A stretch of 64,000 nt of DNA from Microlunatus soli (GTDB lineage: Bacteria; Actinomycetota; Actinomycetes; Propionibacteriales; Propionibacteriaceae), in NCBI RefSeq assembly GCF_900105385.1, contig NZ_LT629772.1:3534001-3598000 (forward strand), read 5' to 3'. Below the pieces are notes generated by a model, which did not search any database, was not told the origin of the DNA, and worked only from the letters and a program-made list of their open reading frames with translations. Of the stretch, positions 1 through 11,252 are shown in pieces. Within the stretch, counting starts at the first letter, position 1. Each line of letters opens with the position of its first letter. A program made the translations under genes and the position numbers.

Positions 1-2
1 GG

Positions 3-1334
3 GTGCTGTGCGTCGCGGCGATCCTCGCTCCGCTGTCGGCCCCGGTCCTCGACGACGAACCGTCCTGGCCGTTCTGGGCGACCCTGATCGTTCATCTGCT
101 GGCAGCCGGCCTGCTGCTGACGCGCGCCGTGTCCTGGCTGCGGTCCGGCGCTCGGGCCCGTCGTCGCGACGTCGTGCTGGCGGTTGCTCCCGCTGTCGCC
201 GGGCTCCTCGCACTGGGACTGGTGATGCTGGGGGCCGATGAGTACGGGATCAGGGGCAGCGCTGTGCCGCGGCTCACCCAAGGGATCCGGAGCCTGTTCC
301 TCACCGACCTCGGCTACGTCGGTTCGGTGCTGGCGATCATCATCGTGCTGGCCAGTTCCGTCACGCTGGTGGCGGTCCTCGCCCGGCGCCGGCTGCGAGC
401 CGGCTGGGACGAGCTCAGCGACGGGGTGGCCGATGTCGCGACCGCTGCGGCGACGGCGGCCGTCAGGACCCGGAACCCGCGAGGCTTCGAGCCCAAGACC
501 CGACCGTCCGACGGCTTCTGGCGGCGCCTGCTGTCGCCGTCGACCCGCATCGTGATGATCGTGAACGTCCTGGTCGCGATGCCGATCCTGTGGGTGCTGG
601 CCGCCGATCCGGATGGCGATCTGGTCGTGCTCGGATTCCTGTTCATCTTCCCCGGCCTGCCGATCACGGCCTGGGCCGTCCTGCAGACTCTGTGGCGGCC
701 GGACTCCGAGCTGGGCTACATCTTCGCCGCGCTGGCCCGGACGATGATCGTGCCGGCGGTCACCTCGCTGCCGTTCGCGGTGCTGCAGACCGTGCTCACC
801 CGGCTGCCGGTCTTCGTCGATCGGGTCGAGCAACATTCGTTCCACGGCAGCTACATCAGGCACTACTGGTTCTCCGGGGAGAGCGGTGCGATCAACGTCG
901 TCGACGGGTCGGTGATCAAGACCCTGTTGATCTCGATGCTCGGTGGATATGCGCTGTCCTTGCTGGCCGGGTTGGTGATCACCGTCTTCGTGATCTGGCC
1001 GGCGATCGCCTTCCTGCGGCCGAGAGCCCTGCTGCGCGAAGCACAGCTGAGCCAACGGCCCAGCGACCTTGCCGCGAGCATTGCTTCGGTCCGTGCCCAG
1101 AGCGTGATCGCGATCCTGGCGCTCGCCATCCCGTCGCTGATGGTTCCGACAGATTCTGACGAGGTGTTGTGGTGGATCGGCGTCGCCTTGATCCCGGTCG
1201 GCGTGGTGTTGGTCTATGTCGCCTGGCGGGGCCAGCAGATCGCCCGGAAGGCCCTCGCGGCGGGCAGCACGGCGCACCGCGACAACTCCGTGACCGATGT
1301 TCCTGAGGAGCCGTCGGCCGGCGACGGCGGATAG
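3..1334 (+). CDS. Multi-pass membrane protein, 5' end cut by window edge
   Basis: I do not recognise this family. The frame is open to the window edge, so the GTG at position 3 need not be the true start and N-terminal residues may be missing. What remains is about 443 residues with hydrophobic stretches near residues 24-40, 58-78, 105-127, 180-203, 207-232, 243-270, 308-342, 373-386 and 393-412, which implies roughly nine membrane helices. A basic loop around 128-180 and an acidic C-terminal tail should lie on the cytoplasmic side. No enzymatic motif is visible. It ends 164 bases before clpB, from which it is separated by HspR-type operators, so the two are probably separate transcription units. 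Function unknown. Confidence 0.75.
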   Translation: MLCVAAILAPLSAPVLDDEPSWPFWATLIVHLLAAGLLLTRAVSWLRSGARARRRDVVLAVAPAVAGLLALGLVMLGADEYGIRGSAVPRLTQGIRSLFLTDLGYVGSVLAIIIVLASSVTLVAVLARRRLRAGWDELSDGVADVATAAATAAVRTRNPRGFEPKTRPSDGFWRRLLSPSTRIVMIVNVLVAMPILWVLAADPDGDLVVLGFLFIFPGLPITAWAVLQTLWRPDSELGYIFAALARTMIVPAVTSLPFAVLQTVLTRLPVFVDRVEQHSFHGSYIRHYWFSGESGAINVVDGSVIKTLLISMLGGYALSLLAGLVITVFVIWPAIAFLRPRALLREAQLSQRPSDLAASIASVRAQSVIAILALAIPSLMVPTDSDEVLWWIGVALIPVGVVLVYVAWRGQQIARKALAAGSTAHRDNSVTDVPEEPSAGDGG

Positions 1335-1401
1335 CGCGGGGCCCGCGGTCGACCAGTGGGAACCTCCGCCGGATCGGGGAGGAGCCGGACCCTACCCGGA
1401 A

Positions 1402-1422
1402 GTTGAGTCGAGTGGACTCAAC
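1402..1422. promoter_or_regulatory. HAIR element 1 (HspR operator) upstream of clpB
   Basis: TTGAGT at 1403-1408 and ACTCAA at 1416-1421 form an inverted repeat with a 7-base spacer, extended by one G/C pair. This matches the HspR-associated inverted repeat CTTGAGT-N7-ACTCAAG known from Streptomyces and Mycobacterium heat-shock promoters. HspR would repress clpB until heat shock. Confidence 0.85.
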
Positions 1423-1448
1423 TTGGAATACACTCTCCTCAGGCAAGG

Positions 1449-1467
1449 TTGAGTGGAGTAGACTCAA
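1449..1467. promoter_or_regulatory. HAIR element 2 (HspR operator) upstream of clpB
   Basis: A second TTGAGT-N7-ACTCAA repeat (half sites 1449-1454 and 1462-1467) lies 46 bases downstream of the first and 32 bases before the clpB start. The two sites bracket the likely promoter, an arrangement that suits tight repression by HspR. No hspR gene lies in the window. Confidence 0.85.
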
Positions 1468-1498
1468 TGTTTGTTGGACCTGAATGAAGGAGTGCTGG

Positions 1499-4114
<2,616 letters not shown>

Positions 4115-4127
4115 CCGGATCAGAGGT

Positions 4128-4176
4128 CCTGAGCTTGTCGAAGGACCGGGAATGGGAACCCTTCGACAAGCTCAGG
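4128..4176. terminator. 17-bp perfect inverted repeat after clpB, dispersed palindrome family
   Basis: CCTGAGCTTGTCGAAGG at 4128-4144 is perfectly repeated in inverse at 4160-4176, with a 15-base loop. It may end clpB transcription. The same sequence recurs in altered form at 17150-17203, 24661-24679 and 56091-56150, so it belongs to a dispersed REP-like palindrome family rather than being a dedicated terminator. There is no T-run. Confidence 0.75.
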
Positions 4177-4218
4177 GCCCTTCGTGCGTCCGGCCGCCCG
4201 GGGCTAGTGTCCTGAGGC

Positions 4219-5064
4219 ATGGCGATGCCGAACGATCTGGTGTTGGTCCGGCACGGTGAGGCCGAGGGCAATGTCGTACGGGAACAGGCCCGGCAGGGTG
4301 ACGAATCCGGTTACACCGAGCGGTTCGTCACCACGCCGGGTCGGCGGTGGCAGCTGACCGCCGACGGTCGGGAGCAGGCCCGCTGTGCCGGTGCCTGGAT
4401 CCGGACGGTGTTCGACGGCTTCGACCGCTACTACGCCTCACCGTTCACCCGGACCACGCAGACCGCGACGTGGTTGGCCCTGAGCCGGCCTGCCGACGAT
4501 CGACAGGGTGAGGACCGGCGGCCGCGCTGGTATCTCAACCGCAGCCTGCGGGAACGGGACTGGGGTGACGTGGGCTCGATCCCACGGAAGGAATTCACCG
4601 ACCGGCCGGAGTATGCACTGAACGCTCGGCGGCAGCGGACCGATCCGCTCTACTGGGTGCCGCCCGGCGGCGAGTCGATCGCCCAGGTCGCGGAGAACCG
4701 GGTCCGCAACTTTCTCGACACCCTGCACCGCGAGCTGGCCGGCAGACGGGTCCTGGCGGTGACCCACGGCGAGTTCATCTGGGCCACCCGGCTGGTGCTG
4801 GAGCGGCTGGACGACGACGAATTCGTCCGGCTCACCGATGACGACGGCCAACGGATCGGCAACTGCGAGATCGTGCACTACACCCGGCGTGATCCGGGCA
4901 GCGGCGCGATCAGTGATCGGTTGGAATGGCTGCGGCGCTCACGACCGATCGGTGATCATCGAACGGGGTGGCGGATGCAGGTCGACGATTGGCAGCGGAT
5001 CGAGTACCGGCTCTATCTGGGTGACACGCTGGCGGACGCAGACACCGACCCGGAGTGCTCGTAG
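4219..5064 (+). CDS. Histidine phosphatase family protein
   Basis: Member of the phosphoglycerate-mutase-like histidine phosphatase superfamily, which removes phosphate from small molecules or proteins through a phosphohistidine. The RHG motif is at residues 11-13 (VRHGEAEGN; H12 is the phosphoryl acceptor) and the second catalytic histidine is H183 in VTHGEF. At 281 residues it is longer than the usual 200 or so; the extra length is an insert around residues 30-60 and a C-terminal extension after residue 220. Substrate cannot be told from sequence. A TAGTGT box eight bases before the ATG suggests a leaderless or near-leaderless transcript. A second in-frame ATG at 4225 is an alternative start. 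Confidence 0.85.
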   Translation: MAMPNDLVLVRHGEAEGNVVREQARQGDESGYTERFVTTPGRRWQLTADGREQARCAGAWIRTVFDGFDRYYASPFTRTTQTATWLALSRPADDRQGEDRRPRWYLNRSLRERDWGDVGSIPRKEFTDRPEYALNARRQRTDPLYWVPPGGESIAQVAENRVRNFLDTLHRELAGRRVLAVTHGEFIWATRLVLERLDDDEFVRLTDDDGQRIGNCEIVHYTRRDPGSGAISDRLEWLRRSRPIGDHRTGWRMQVDDWQRIEYRLYLGDTLADADTDPECS

Positions 5065-5086
5065 CTCTGGGCGCCCGGCCCATCGG

Positions 5087-5773
5087 TCAGCGGCCCTGCC
5101 GCACCAGCCAGTCGAAGGGGGCCTGCTGGATCGGGTCGTCGGCGGCGTCGACCTCCGGATGCCATTGCAGGCCGAGGATCCGACCGTCGTCGGACTCGAA
5201 CCCCTCGACGATGCCGTCGTCAGCGGTCGCGCTCAACCGCAGCCCGTCGGCCAACCGATCGCAGGCCTGATGATGGCTGCTCCAACCGCTGATCCTGGTG
5301 CCGCCGAGCATCGACTCGGTGAGCGTGCCGGACCGCACATCCACCTCGTGCGGGACGCCGTCGTGTTTGACGGTGGTCTCCTCGAAGTGGGCGTGGATGG
5401 TGCCGCCCATGACGACGTTGAGCACCTGCATGCCGCGACAGATCGCCAGCATCGGCCGCTCCCGGCCCAGCGCCGCACGACTGATCGTGACGTCGGCAGC
5501 GTCCTGGGCCGGCGGCGAATGCTTCTCCCGCGGATGCACCTCCGGGACGCCGAACGGACGAAGATCAAGATCATTGCCGCCCGGCAGGATGACAGCGTCG
5601 GCCAGGTCGACCAATCGTTCGGCGCGATCGCTGTCGTCCGGCCAGGCCATCATCGGCTCGCCACCGGCGCGCGCCACCGCATCCAGCATCTTCTGCGGGA
5701 CGTACACCCCGCGAGAGCTGCCGTTGATCCGTTCGGACCAACGCCCGACGATGAGAACGAGCGGTCGCGCCAT
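5087..5773 (-). CDS. Class I glutamine amidotransferase-like, gamma-glutamyl-GABA hydrolase family
   Basis: Peptidase C26 / PuuD-type protein. Members hydrolyse gamma-glutamyl amides such as gamma-glutamyl-GABA in polyamine breakdown. The catalytic triad is visible: nucleophile C112 in AICRGMQVLN, and H205 and E207 in LQWHPE. The oxyanion-strand motif ILPGGNDLD is near residues 62-70. I start at ATG 5773, not at the ATG 27 bases upstream, because a TAGGGT box lies eight bases before 5773 and homologues begin with this MARPLVLIV-like strand. Product 228 residues. It ends 22 bases from the oppositely oriented histidine phosphatase. The neighbouring spermidine-synthase-like gene hints at polyamine metabolism, but that link is inference. 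Confidence 0.88.
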   Translation of the reverse strand: MARPLVLIVGRWSERINGSSRGVYVPQKMLDAVARAGGEPMMAWPDDSDRAERLVDLADAVILPGGNDLDLRPFGVPEVHPREKHSPPAQDAADVTISRAALGRERPMLAICRGMQVLNVVMGGTIHAHFEETTVKHDGVPHEVDVRSGTLTESMLGGTRISGWSSHHQACDRLADGLRLSATADDGIVEGFESDDGRILGLQWHPEVDAADDPIQQAPFDWLVRQGR

Positions 5774-5879
5774 GACCCTGGACCCTACCGGTCTGCCCAT
5801 CGGGGCAGAGTGGAAGCCCGATCTGCCGGCCTTCCGGTGTCGCAGGATCGGTAGGGTCTGGGCGAGAAAGGGGTGTGCA

Positions 5880-6704
5880 GTGGACGAGTTGATCTTGCGG
5901 CGTGGTGCCGGTGGCGTGTTCCTGATCCCCGATGCCGGCTATCCCGAATCGTTCACGTTGCGGATGGGCCGGACCGATCAGTCCTACGTCGATCTCACCG
6001 ACCCCACCCGGCTGGAGTTCGACTACGTCCAACGACTCGCCGAGATCATCGACCTGATCGCACCGGCCGGAGACCGGATCCGGGTGGTGCACGTCGGTGG
6101 CGCGTTGATGACGTTGCCGCGGTACGTCGCCCATACTCGTCCGCACTCGGCCCAGATCGTGCTGGAGCCGGATACCGAGCTGACCGAGTTCGTCCGCGAG
6201 CACGTGCCGCTGCCCAAACGCAGCGGGATCAAGGTCCGCGGCGTGGCCGGCCGGGAGGGGATCGAGGCGCTCCGCGACGACTACGCCGATGCGGTGATCG
6301 TGGACGCGTTCGCCGGATCGCAGGTGCCGCCCGAGCTGACCACCGCCGAGTTCTTCGCCGACGTGCAGCGGGTGGTGGACAACGGCGTGCTGATGATCAA
6401 CATCACCGACAAGGGCCTGCAGTACGCACGTCGGGTGGCCGCCGCCGCGCAGAAGACCTTCGGCCGACTCTGCCTGAGCGCGGAGAGCTCGACGCTGAAG
6501 GGCCGCCGGTTCGGCAACATCGTGCTGCTGGCCGCGGATCGGCCGCTACCCATCGACGAACTCGCTCGACGATCGGCCCGCTCCGCGTTCCCCTACCGGG
6601 TGGTGACCGGCGACCGGCTGGATCAACTGATCGCCGGCGCGGCCCCGTTCACCGACGCCGACAGCGAGTCCTCACCGGCCCCGCCGGACACGCATTTCCG
6701 CTGA
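5880..6704 (+). CDS. Spermidine synthase-like SAM-fold protein
   Basis: Resembles the Rossmann-fold core of spermidine synthases: the nucleotide-binding strand and glycine turn VVHVGGALMTLP is at residues 69-80, an acidic strand end follows at LEPDTEL, and YADAVIVDAFAG carries the conserved aspartates. Actinobacterial proteins of this type lack the N-terminal beta-barrel of true SpeE and are usually annotated only as spermidine synthase-like or fused MFS/spermidine synthase fragments, so aminopropyl transfer is unproven. Start chosen at GTG 5880 with AAAGGGG nine bases or so upstream; longer readings extend back through the divergent amidotransferase gene and are not credible. Product 274 residues. 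The divergent pair shares the short 5774-5879 promoter region. Confidence 0.82.
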   Translation: MDELILRRGAGGVFLIPDAGYPESFTLRMGRTDQSYVDLTDPTRLEFDYVQRLAEIIDLIAPAGDRIRVVHVGGALMTLPRYVAHTRPHSAQIVLEPDTELTEFVREHVPLPKRSGIKVRGVAGREGIEALRDDYADAVIVDAFAGSQVPPELTTAEFFADVQRVVDNGVLMINITDKGLQYARRVAAAAQKTFGRLCLSAESSTLKGRRFGNIVLLAADRPLPIDELARRSARSAFPYRVVTGDRLDQLIAGAAPFTDADSESSPAPPDTHFR

Positions 6705-6748
6705 TCGACCCGGCGTATCCGGCCGGGTCGCCCCGGGAACCAGCCAGC

Positions 6749-6761
6749 CGAAACGTTTGGC
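6749..6761. promoter_or_regulatory. LacI-type operator candidate upstream of the ROK-GH125 operon
   Basis: AAACGTTT at 6751-6758 is a perfect palindrome with a central CG and near-symmetric flanks (CCG left, GGC right). The shape is that of LacI-family operators and resembles the better GCAAACGTTTGC site at 58403-58414. It lies 45-130 bases after the preceding gene in a stretch (6705-6930) that also holds an AT-richer segment around 6847-6870, the likely promoter. Confidence 0.4.
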
Positions 6762-6930
6762 CTAGTCAACGGGGCATCGGTTTTGCTCAATCTCCCACTC
6801 GAGGGGCGAGACATGCCCACAATGACTTTGCTGATGGCCCCTGCCATTAATAAACTCGCTTGAGTAATCAGTGGTGTGCGTCCGCCCGGTCGGCGGTGCG
6901 GACCGTGTGACATCACGACGGAAGGTTTCG

Positions 6931-6990
6931 ATGAGAGTGAACGTGGGCAGGCGGCGAACGACAGGGCAGCGGTCGGGCAGGTGCGAGTGA
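6931..6990 (+). CDS. Possible 19-residue leader peptide before the ROK regulator
   Basis: ATG 6931 is preceded by GGAAGG at a good distance (6920-6925) and opens a 19-codon frame rich in arginine. Its TGA (6988-6990) overlaps the GTG at 6987 that can start the ROK gene, giving a GTGA junction typical of translational coupling. The ROK gene itself has no convincing ribosome site. It may be a coupling leader, or a chance frame. Only the sequence arrangement supports it. Confidence 0.25.
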   Translation: MRVNVGRRRTTGQRSGRCE

Positions 6991-8222
6991 CCGCCGCGGT
7001 GCCGGCTCGGCGAGCCGCCCGGCAGGGCCTGATCGCCGACTTCAACCAGACCGTCATCCTGGACGCGGTGCGGCGCAGCGCGGACGGGATCAGCCGGGTC
7101 GAGCTCGCGGCGGCGACGGGGTTGTCGGCGCAGGCGGTGACCAACATCGTCCGGCAATTGATCGCCGGTGATCTGATCACCGAGGGCCGCCGGGCACCGA
7201 TCGCGCGCGGTAAGCCGCGGACGATGCTCAACCTGAACCCCGACGGCCAGTACGCGATCGGTGTGCACCTCGACCCGGCAGTGATCACCTACGTGATCCT
7301 GAACCTGGTCGGGGAGACCCTGGCGCATGTCCGGCAGATCACCCCGGGCGATCCGGATCCGACGAAGCTGACCGCGGGCGCGGCTGCCCAGATCGAGAAG
7401 TTGATCAAGAAGGCCGAGATCAGCCGGAGCAAGATCGTCGGGGTCGGGATCGCCGCGCCCGGACCGATCGACATCGATCGGGGCGTGGTCATCGATCCAC
7501 CCAACCTCGCCGGCTGGCAGTCGGTACCGATCCGGCACGCGATCGGTGAAGCCACCGGACTCCCGGTACTGCTGGACAAGGACGTCACGGCCGCCGCGAC
7601 AGCGGAGAAGTGGCACGGCGCCGGAGACGACTTCCTGTTCTTCTATCTCGGCACCGGAGTGGGCGCCGGGTTGGTGCTCGGCGGCGAGGTCTTCCGCGGT
7701 CGCACCCACAACTCGGGGCAGATCGGCAACATCATCGTCGACAACGACGGGCTGCCCTGCCCGTGCGGCTATCGCGGCTGCCTGGGAGAAGGCAGTCAAC
7801 CGCGGCGGATGGTGCATCAGGCCGTGGCCACCGGTGGTCTCGATCGCGCGGTCGATCTGGACGATCGGCGGGCGGTCGAGACCGCTCTGGTCGAGCTCGC
7901 CGACCGGGCGGCGGCAGGGAACAGCGCCGCGGAGAAGGTGATGGACGGTATGGTCCGCGGTGTGCTCAAGGCCGCCGAAGACATCGCGCTCCTTCTTGAT
8001 CTTGATCGGGTCGTGTTCGGCGGGCCACACTGGAACACCTTCGCGCCCTTCTTCACCGAGGAACGGGTCGCGGTCCTGCAACGACGGCACCAGCCGCAAT
8101 CCACCCACCCGTTGGAGGTTTCCGGCACCCTGACCGGCGACGATGTCGGTGCCGTCGGTGCGGCGACCCTGGTCCTGGACCACACCTTCTCCACCAACCC
8201 GGCCGTTCTGCTGGCCAGCTGA
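6987..8222 (+). CDS. ROK family transcriptional regulator
   Basis: ROK (repressor, ORF, kinase) protein of the NagC/XylR type: an N-terminal winged helix (about residues 15-75, with a recognition helix in LSAQAVTNIVRQL) followed by a sugar-kinase-like ROK domain. Such proteins repress sugar genes until a sugar or sugar phosphate binds. The cysteine zinc motif CPCGYRGC is kept, but the usual GEIGH is GQIGN here, so the zinc-ligand histidine is missing and kinase activity is unlikely. Alternative starts are GTG 6981 and several further upstream; 6987 was chosen for its overlap with a possible leader peptide. The GH125 gene starts 15 bases downstream, so this regulator most likely controls mannose-oligosaccharide use. 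Confidence 0.85.
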   Translation: MTAAVPARRAARQGLIADFNQTVILDAVRRSADGISRVELAAATGLSAQAVTNIVRQLIAGDLITEGRRAPIARGKPRTMLNLNPDGQYAIGVHLDPAVITYVILNLVGETLAHVRQITPGDPDPTKLTAGAAAQIEKLIKKAEISRSKIVGVGIAAPGPIDIDRGVVIDPPNLAGWQSVPIRHAIGEATGLPVLLDKDVTAAATAEKWHGAGDDFLFFYLGTGVGAGLVLGGEVFRGRTHNSGQIGNIIVDNDGLPCPCGYRGCLGEGSQPRRMVHQAVATGGLDRAVDLDDRRAVETALVELADRAAAGNSAAEKVMDGMVRGVLKAAEDIALLLDLDRVVFGGPHWNTFAPFFTEERVAVLQRRHQPQSTHPLEVSGTLTGDDVGAVGAATLVLDHTFSTNPAVLLAS

Positions 8223-8236
8223 GACGAGAGCGAGAA

Positions 8237-9550
8237 ATGATCATGAAGGCGCACCCGTCTGCCCGGATCGACCCCGACCTGCTGAACGAGGTCACCGCAC
8301 AGGTGGCGACGGCTATCGATGATCGGCAGATCAGCGAGACGTTCACCGCGATCATGAAGGACAACCTGCCGGCGGTTGCCGAGTTGGCGCCGGACGGCAC
8401 CACCTATCTGCTGACCGGCGACATCCCGGCGATGTGGCTGCGGGACTCGGCTGCTCAGGTCCGCCCGTACCTGATCCTGTGCGGCCGTGACGAGGCGCTG
8501 GCCGAGACCCTGGTCGGTGTCTTCCGGCGGCAGTTGGAGTTCATCGCGATCGACCCGTACGCCAACTCCTTCAAGCGTGGCACCGAGCCCAGCCCGCATG
8601 CCGGTGACCGTTCCGACGCGCCGCCGCAGGTGTGGGAGCGCAAGTACGAGATCGATTCGCTCTGCTTCCCGCTGGAGCTCGGCTACGCGTTGTGGCGGAT
8701 CACCGGTCGTCATGATCATCTCGACGATCGGTTCGCCGAGGTCGCGACCACGATCCTGGATCTGTGGGAACGCGAACTCGATCATGAGCAGTCGGCGTAC
8801 TTCTTCGAGCGTGATTCCCCGTTGCCGACCGAGACCCTGTCCCGCGACGGACGCGGTGAGCCGGTCGGCCGCACCGGGATGAGCTGGAGCGGCTTCCGGC
8901 CCAGCGACGATGCCTGCACCTACAACTACAACGTGCCGGGCAACATGTTCGCCGCGGTGACCTTGGGCTACCTGGCGATCATCGCCAAGGAGATCCTGTC
9001 GGATGCGGCGATCGCCGATCGGGCGGCAACGCTGCAGGCCTCGATCACGGACGGCATCGAGCAGTACGGCGCCGTCGATCACCCGGACTTCGGTCGGGTC
9101 TACTGCTACGAGACCGACGGCCTGGGACATCACCTGCTGATGGACGACGCCAACATGCCGAGCCTGCTGTCGCTGCCGCTGTCCGGCTACCGCCCGGTCG
9201 ACGATCCCACCTACCTCGCGACCCGTTCGATGATCTTGAGCGAGATCAACCCGTTCTACTTCTCCGGTCGTGCGGCGGCGGGGATCGGTAGCCCGCACAC
9301 CCGGCCCGGCTACGTCTGGCCGATCGCCCTGGCCGTGCAGGGACTGACGGCGACCGATCGGGCCGAGAAGCTCCGGCTGCTCCGGCTGCTGGTCGACACC
9401 ACCGGCGGTACCGGGCAGATGCACGAGTCGTTCGACGTCGACGACCCGACCCAGTTCAGCCGGCCGTGGTTCTCCTGGGCGAACGCGATGATGTGCGAGT
9501 TGGTGCTCGACCTGGCCGGACACCGGCTCGATCAACTCATCAGCGACTGA
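8237..9550 (+). CDS. Glycoside hydrolase family 125 exo-alpha-1,6-mannosidase
   Basis: GH125 enzymes (formerly DUF1237) release mannose from non-reducing alpha-1,6-mannosides with inversion and without metal. The family hallmark is present at about residues 60-78 (GDIPAMWLRDSAAQVRPY), followed by PYANSF, a YEIDSLCFPL segment, SGFRPSDDACTYNYNVPGNMF in mid-protein and the C-terminal HESFDVDDP/FSWANAMM motifs. Length 437 residues is normal. There is no signal peptide, so it works in the cytoplasm on imported oligomannosides such as N-glycan or yeast-mannan fragments. It follows the ROK gene by 15 bases and is presumably cotranscribed. An in-frame second ATG at 8243 is an equally possible start. 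Confidence 0.9.
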   Translation: MIMKAHPSARIDPDLLNEVTAQVATAIDDRQISETFTAIMKDNLPAVAELAPDGTTYLLTGDIPAMWLRDSAAQVRPYLILCGRDEALAETLVGVFRRQLEFIAIDPYANSFKRGTEPSPHAGDRSDAPPQVWERKYEIDSLCFPLELGYALWRITGRHDHLDDRFAEVATTILDLWERELDHEQSAYFFERDSPLPTETLSRDGRGEPVGRTGMSWSGFRPSDDACTYNYNVPGNMFAAVTLGYLAIIAKEILSDAAIADRAATLQASITDGIEQYGAVDHPDFGRVYCYETDGLGHHLLMDDANMPSLLSLPLSGYRPVDDPTYLATRSMILSEINPFYFSGRAAAGIGSPHTRPGYVWPIALAVQGLTATDRAEKLRLLRLLVDTTGGTGQMHESFDVDDPTQFSRPWFSWANAMMCELVLDLAGHRLDQLISD

Positions 9551-9637
9551 TCGTGGTCGTTGCTTGCTGAGAGCAGCCGGTGTGCGCGACGCTGTCGGCC
9601 GGCGGCGTTCGGTAGCAGCCTCGTCTAGCCTGGACGG

Positions 9638-10375
9638 GTGAGCGACCAGACCAGTGGCCCGCCCGACCGCGACCGGTCCGGGGTGCCACAACACCCCGAC
9701 TTCGCCGCGCCCGGAGCGCCGGTCAACGGTCGGGGCGGTTACCCGAGTGCGCCGCCGTACGCGCCGGAGCAGGGCTCCTCCGACCAGCCGTACGCCGAGC
9801 AGAGCTACCCGGTCGGAGGGCTCTATCCGAGTGGGCAACCGCCGATGGGGCAGCAGCAGACCGGACCGTCGCCGTACCCGGATCCGGCGGCCCAGCAGCG
9901 GCCCGCTCCGGTCGAACAACGTCCGGTCGAACAACGTCCGGCGATGATCACGCTGTCGTTGGTTTTGATCGTGACCGGATCGCTGTGCTGGATGGCGTTG
10001 CTCGGCTTCGTCTGGATCTTCGTCTACGTCGCGCGGGACAGCTTCGGCTACAGCGGCGTCGAGGGTGCGTTTTACCACATGCTCGAACGCTTCCACCTGC
10101 GCATGTTGCAGGGCTTGGCCGTCGTCCTGTTCGGTGCTCCGGGGGCGGCGGTCGTGCTCTCCTTCTTCCTGCTGCGGCGGGCGCAGTGGCCCCGGATCGC
10201 GATCAGTGCACTGGGGGTGGCCGCCATCGTCGCCTGCGGTGTGCTGCTTGCCGGTGACCTCAACTGGATGATCCCCGGCGTGGTGTACATCGCCTTCGCC
10301 TGTTTGATCCTGTGGACCCCGGCGGTGAGTCGCTGGTGTGCCGTCGACGGGGCCTCGTCCCGAGCCGTCCGCTGA
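9638..10375 (+). CDS. Proline/glutamine-rich N-terminus, three-helix membrane protein
   Basis: Not recognised beyond a general type. The first 105 residues are a disordered cytoplasmic region rich in P, G, Q, S and Y, ending in a short duplicated VEQRPVEQRP. Three hydrophobic segments follow near residues 106-130, 153-178 and 185-232 (the last probably two helices). Actinobacterial proteins of this layout are common and uncharacterised. GTG 9638 sits exactly six bases after TAGCCT, the leaderless-start pattern repeated elsewhere in this window. It precedes the sortase gene by 39 bases on the same strand and might be a partner of the surface-anchoring machinery, but nothing in the sequence proves this. 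Confidence 0.7.
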   Translation: MSDQTSGPPDRDRSGVPQHPDFAAPGAPVNGRGGYPSAPPYAPEQGSSDQPYAEQSYPVGGLYPSGQPPMGQQQTGPSPYPDPAAQQRPAPVEQRPVEQRPAMITLSLVLIVTGSLCWMALLGFVWIFVYVARDSFGYSGVEGAFYHMLERFHLRMLQGLAVVLFGAPGAAVVLSFFLLRRAQWPRIAISALGVAAIVACGVLLAGDLNWMIPGVVYIAFACLILWTPAVSRWCAVDGASSRAVR

Positions 10376-10414
10376 CCCTCGGCGACCGGCCCGGTCAGCG
10401 GGCAGAATGGTGGC

Positions 10415-11140
10415 GTGACCGACACCGCTCGACGGACCGATCCCGCGCCCCGCGGCACGGGGCGGCGGAGGAGCGCCGGCGCTCGGGTGCTGACCGTGAT
10501 CGGCGTCCTGCTGCTGGTCCTCGGAGTGGGGTGCTTCGGCTACGTCGGCTATCAGCTGTTCGGCACCAACGCCGCGTCCCACCGGTCCTACCAGTCCGAG
10601 CGGGACCGGCTGAAGCAGCAGTGGCAGGTCGGCGACAGCGACGGCGAGGACTCCGACGCGGTTGACCGGACGCCGGCCACCACCATCGGAGGCAACGCGA
10701 TCGCGCTGCTGAGCATCCCGGCGATCGGCGTCACCGAGGTTCCGGTGCTGGAAGGCACCGACGACGAGGTGCTGGCCCGCGGTATCGGGCATTACACCAA
10801 GACCGCCGACCCGGGCCAGATCGGCAACTTCGCCGTGGCCGGCCACCGGATCACCCACGGCGAACCGTTCGCAAAACTGCTGGACCTGACCACCGGCGAC
10901 CGGGTGATCGTGGAGACCCGCTCGGCGATCTACATCTACCGGATCGACACCTCGCCGCGGAAACTCACCGTCAACGACACCGAAGGCTGGGTGCTCGACC
11001 CGGTCCCCGGCAAACCCGGAACCGAACCGACCGAGCGACTGATCACCCTGACCACCTGCCAGGACCTCTTCCACTCCCCGGACCGCTCCGTAGGCTTCGG
11101 CACCCTCCTCAAGACCACCCAGAAATCCGGCCATCGCTAA
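10415..11140 (+). CDS. Class E sortase
   Basis: Membrane-bound transpeptidase that cleaves sorting signals (usually LAXTG in class E) and attaches proteins to peptidoglycan. A short basic cytoplasmic tail is followed by one signal-anchor helix at residues 24-50. The sortase fold spans about 95-235 with catalytic H144 (VAGHRITHG), C215 (TLTTCQD) and R224 (SPDRSVGFG), so the enzyme should be active. Length 241 residues is typical. GTG 10415 lies six bases after CAGAAT, a leaderless pattern. No sorting-signal protein is recognisable in the window. A very long hairpin follows at 11144-11204. Confidence 0.93.
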   Translation: MTDTARRTDPAPRGTGRRRSAGARVLTVIGVLLLVLGVGCFGYVGYQLFGTNAASHRSYQSERDRLKQQWQVGDSDGEDSDAVDRTPATTIGGNAIALLSIPAIGVTEVPVLEGTDDEVLARGIGHYTKTADPGQIGNFAVAGHRITHGEPFAKLLDLTTGDRVIVETRSAIYIYRIDTSPRKLTVNDTEGWVLDPVPGKPGTEPTERLITLTTCQDLFHSPDRSVGFGTLLKTTQKSGHR

Positions 11141-11143
11141 GAG

Positions 11144-11204
11144 CGATATATCAAGGTTAGGCACGTTCCCGCGCTGCTGGAACGTGCCTAACCTCGATAT
11201 ATCG
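11144..11204. terminator. Long hairpin between sortase and pyrE, 26-bp arms
   Basis: Arms 11144-11169 and 11179-11204 pair over 26 bases with one mismatch (A at 11153 against C at 11195) around a 9-base loop. Core of the arm: AGGTTAGGCACGTTCC. It begins four bases after the sortase stop codon. It could stop transcription, though no T-run follows; the arm is far longer than usual terminators. Confidence 0.75.
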
Positions 11205-11252
11205 CGATCGTGCGAGTGCGGTTGACCGCAATCGGGCCGCTAGGGTTCGGGT

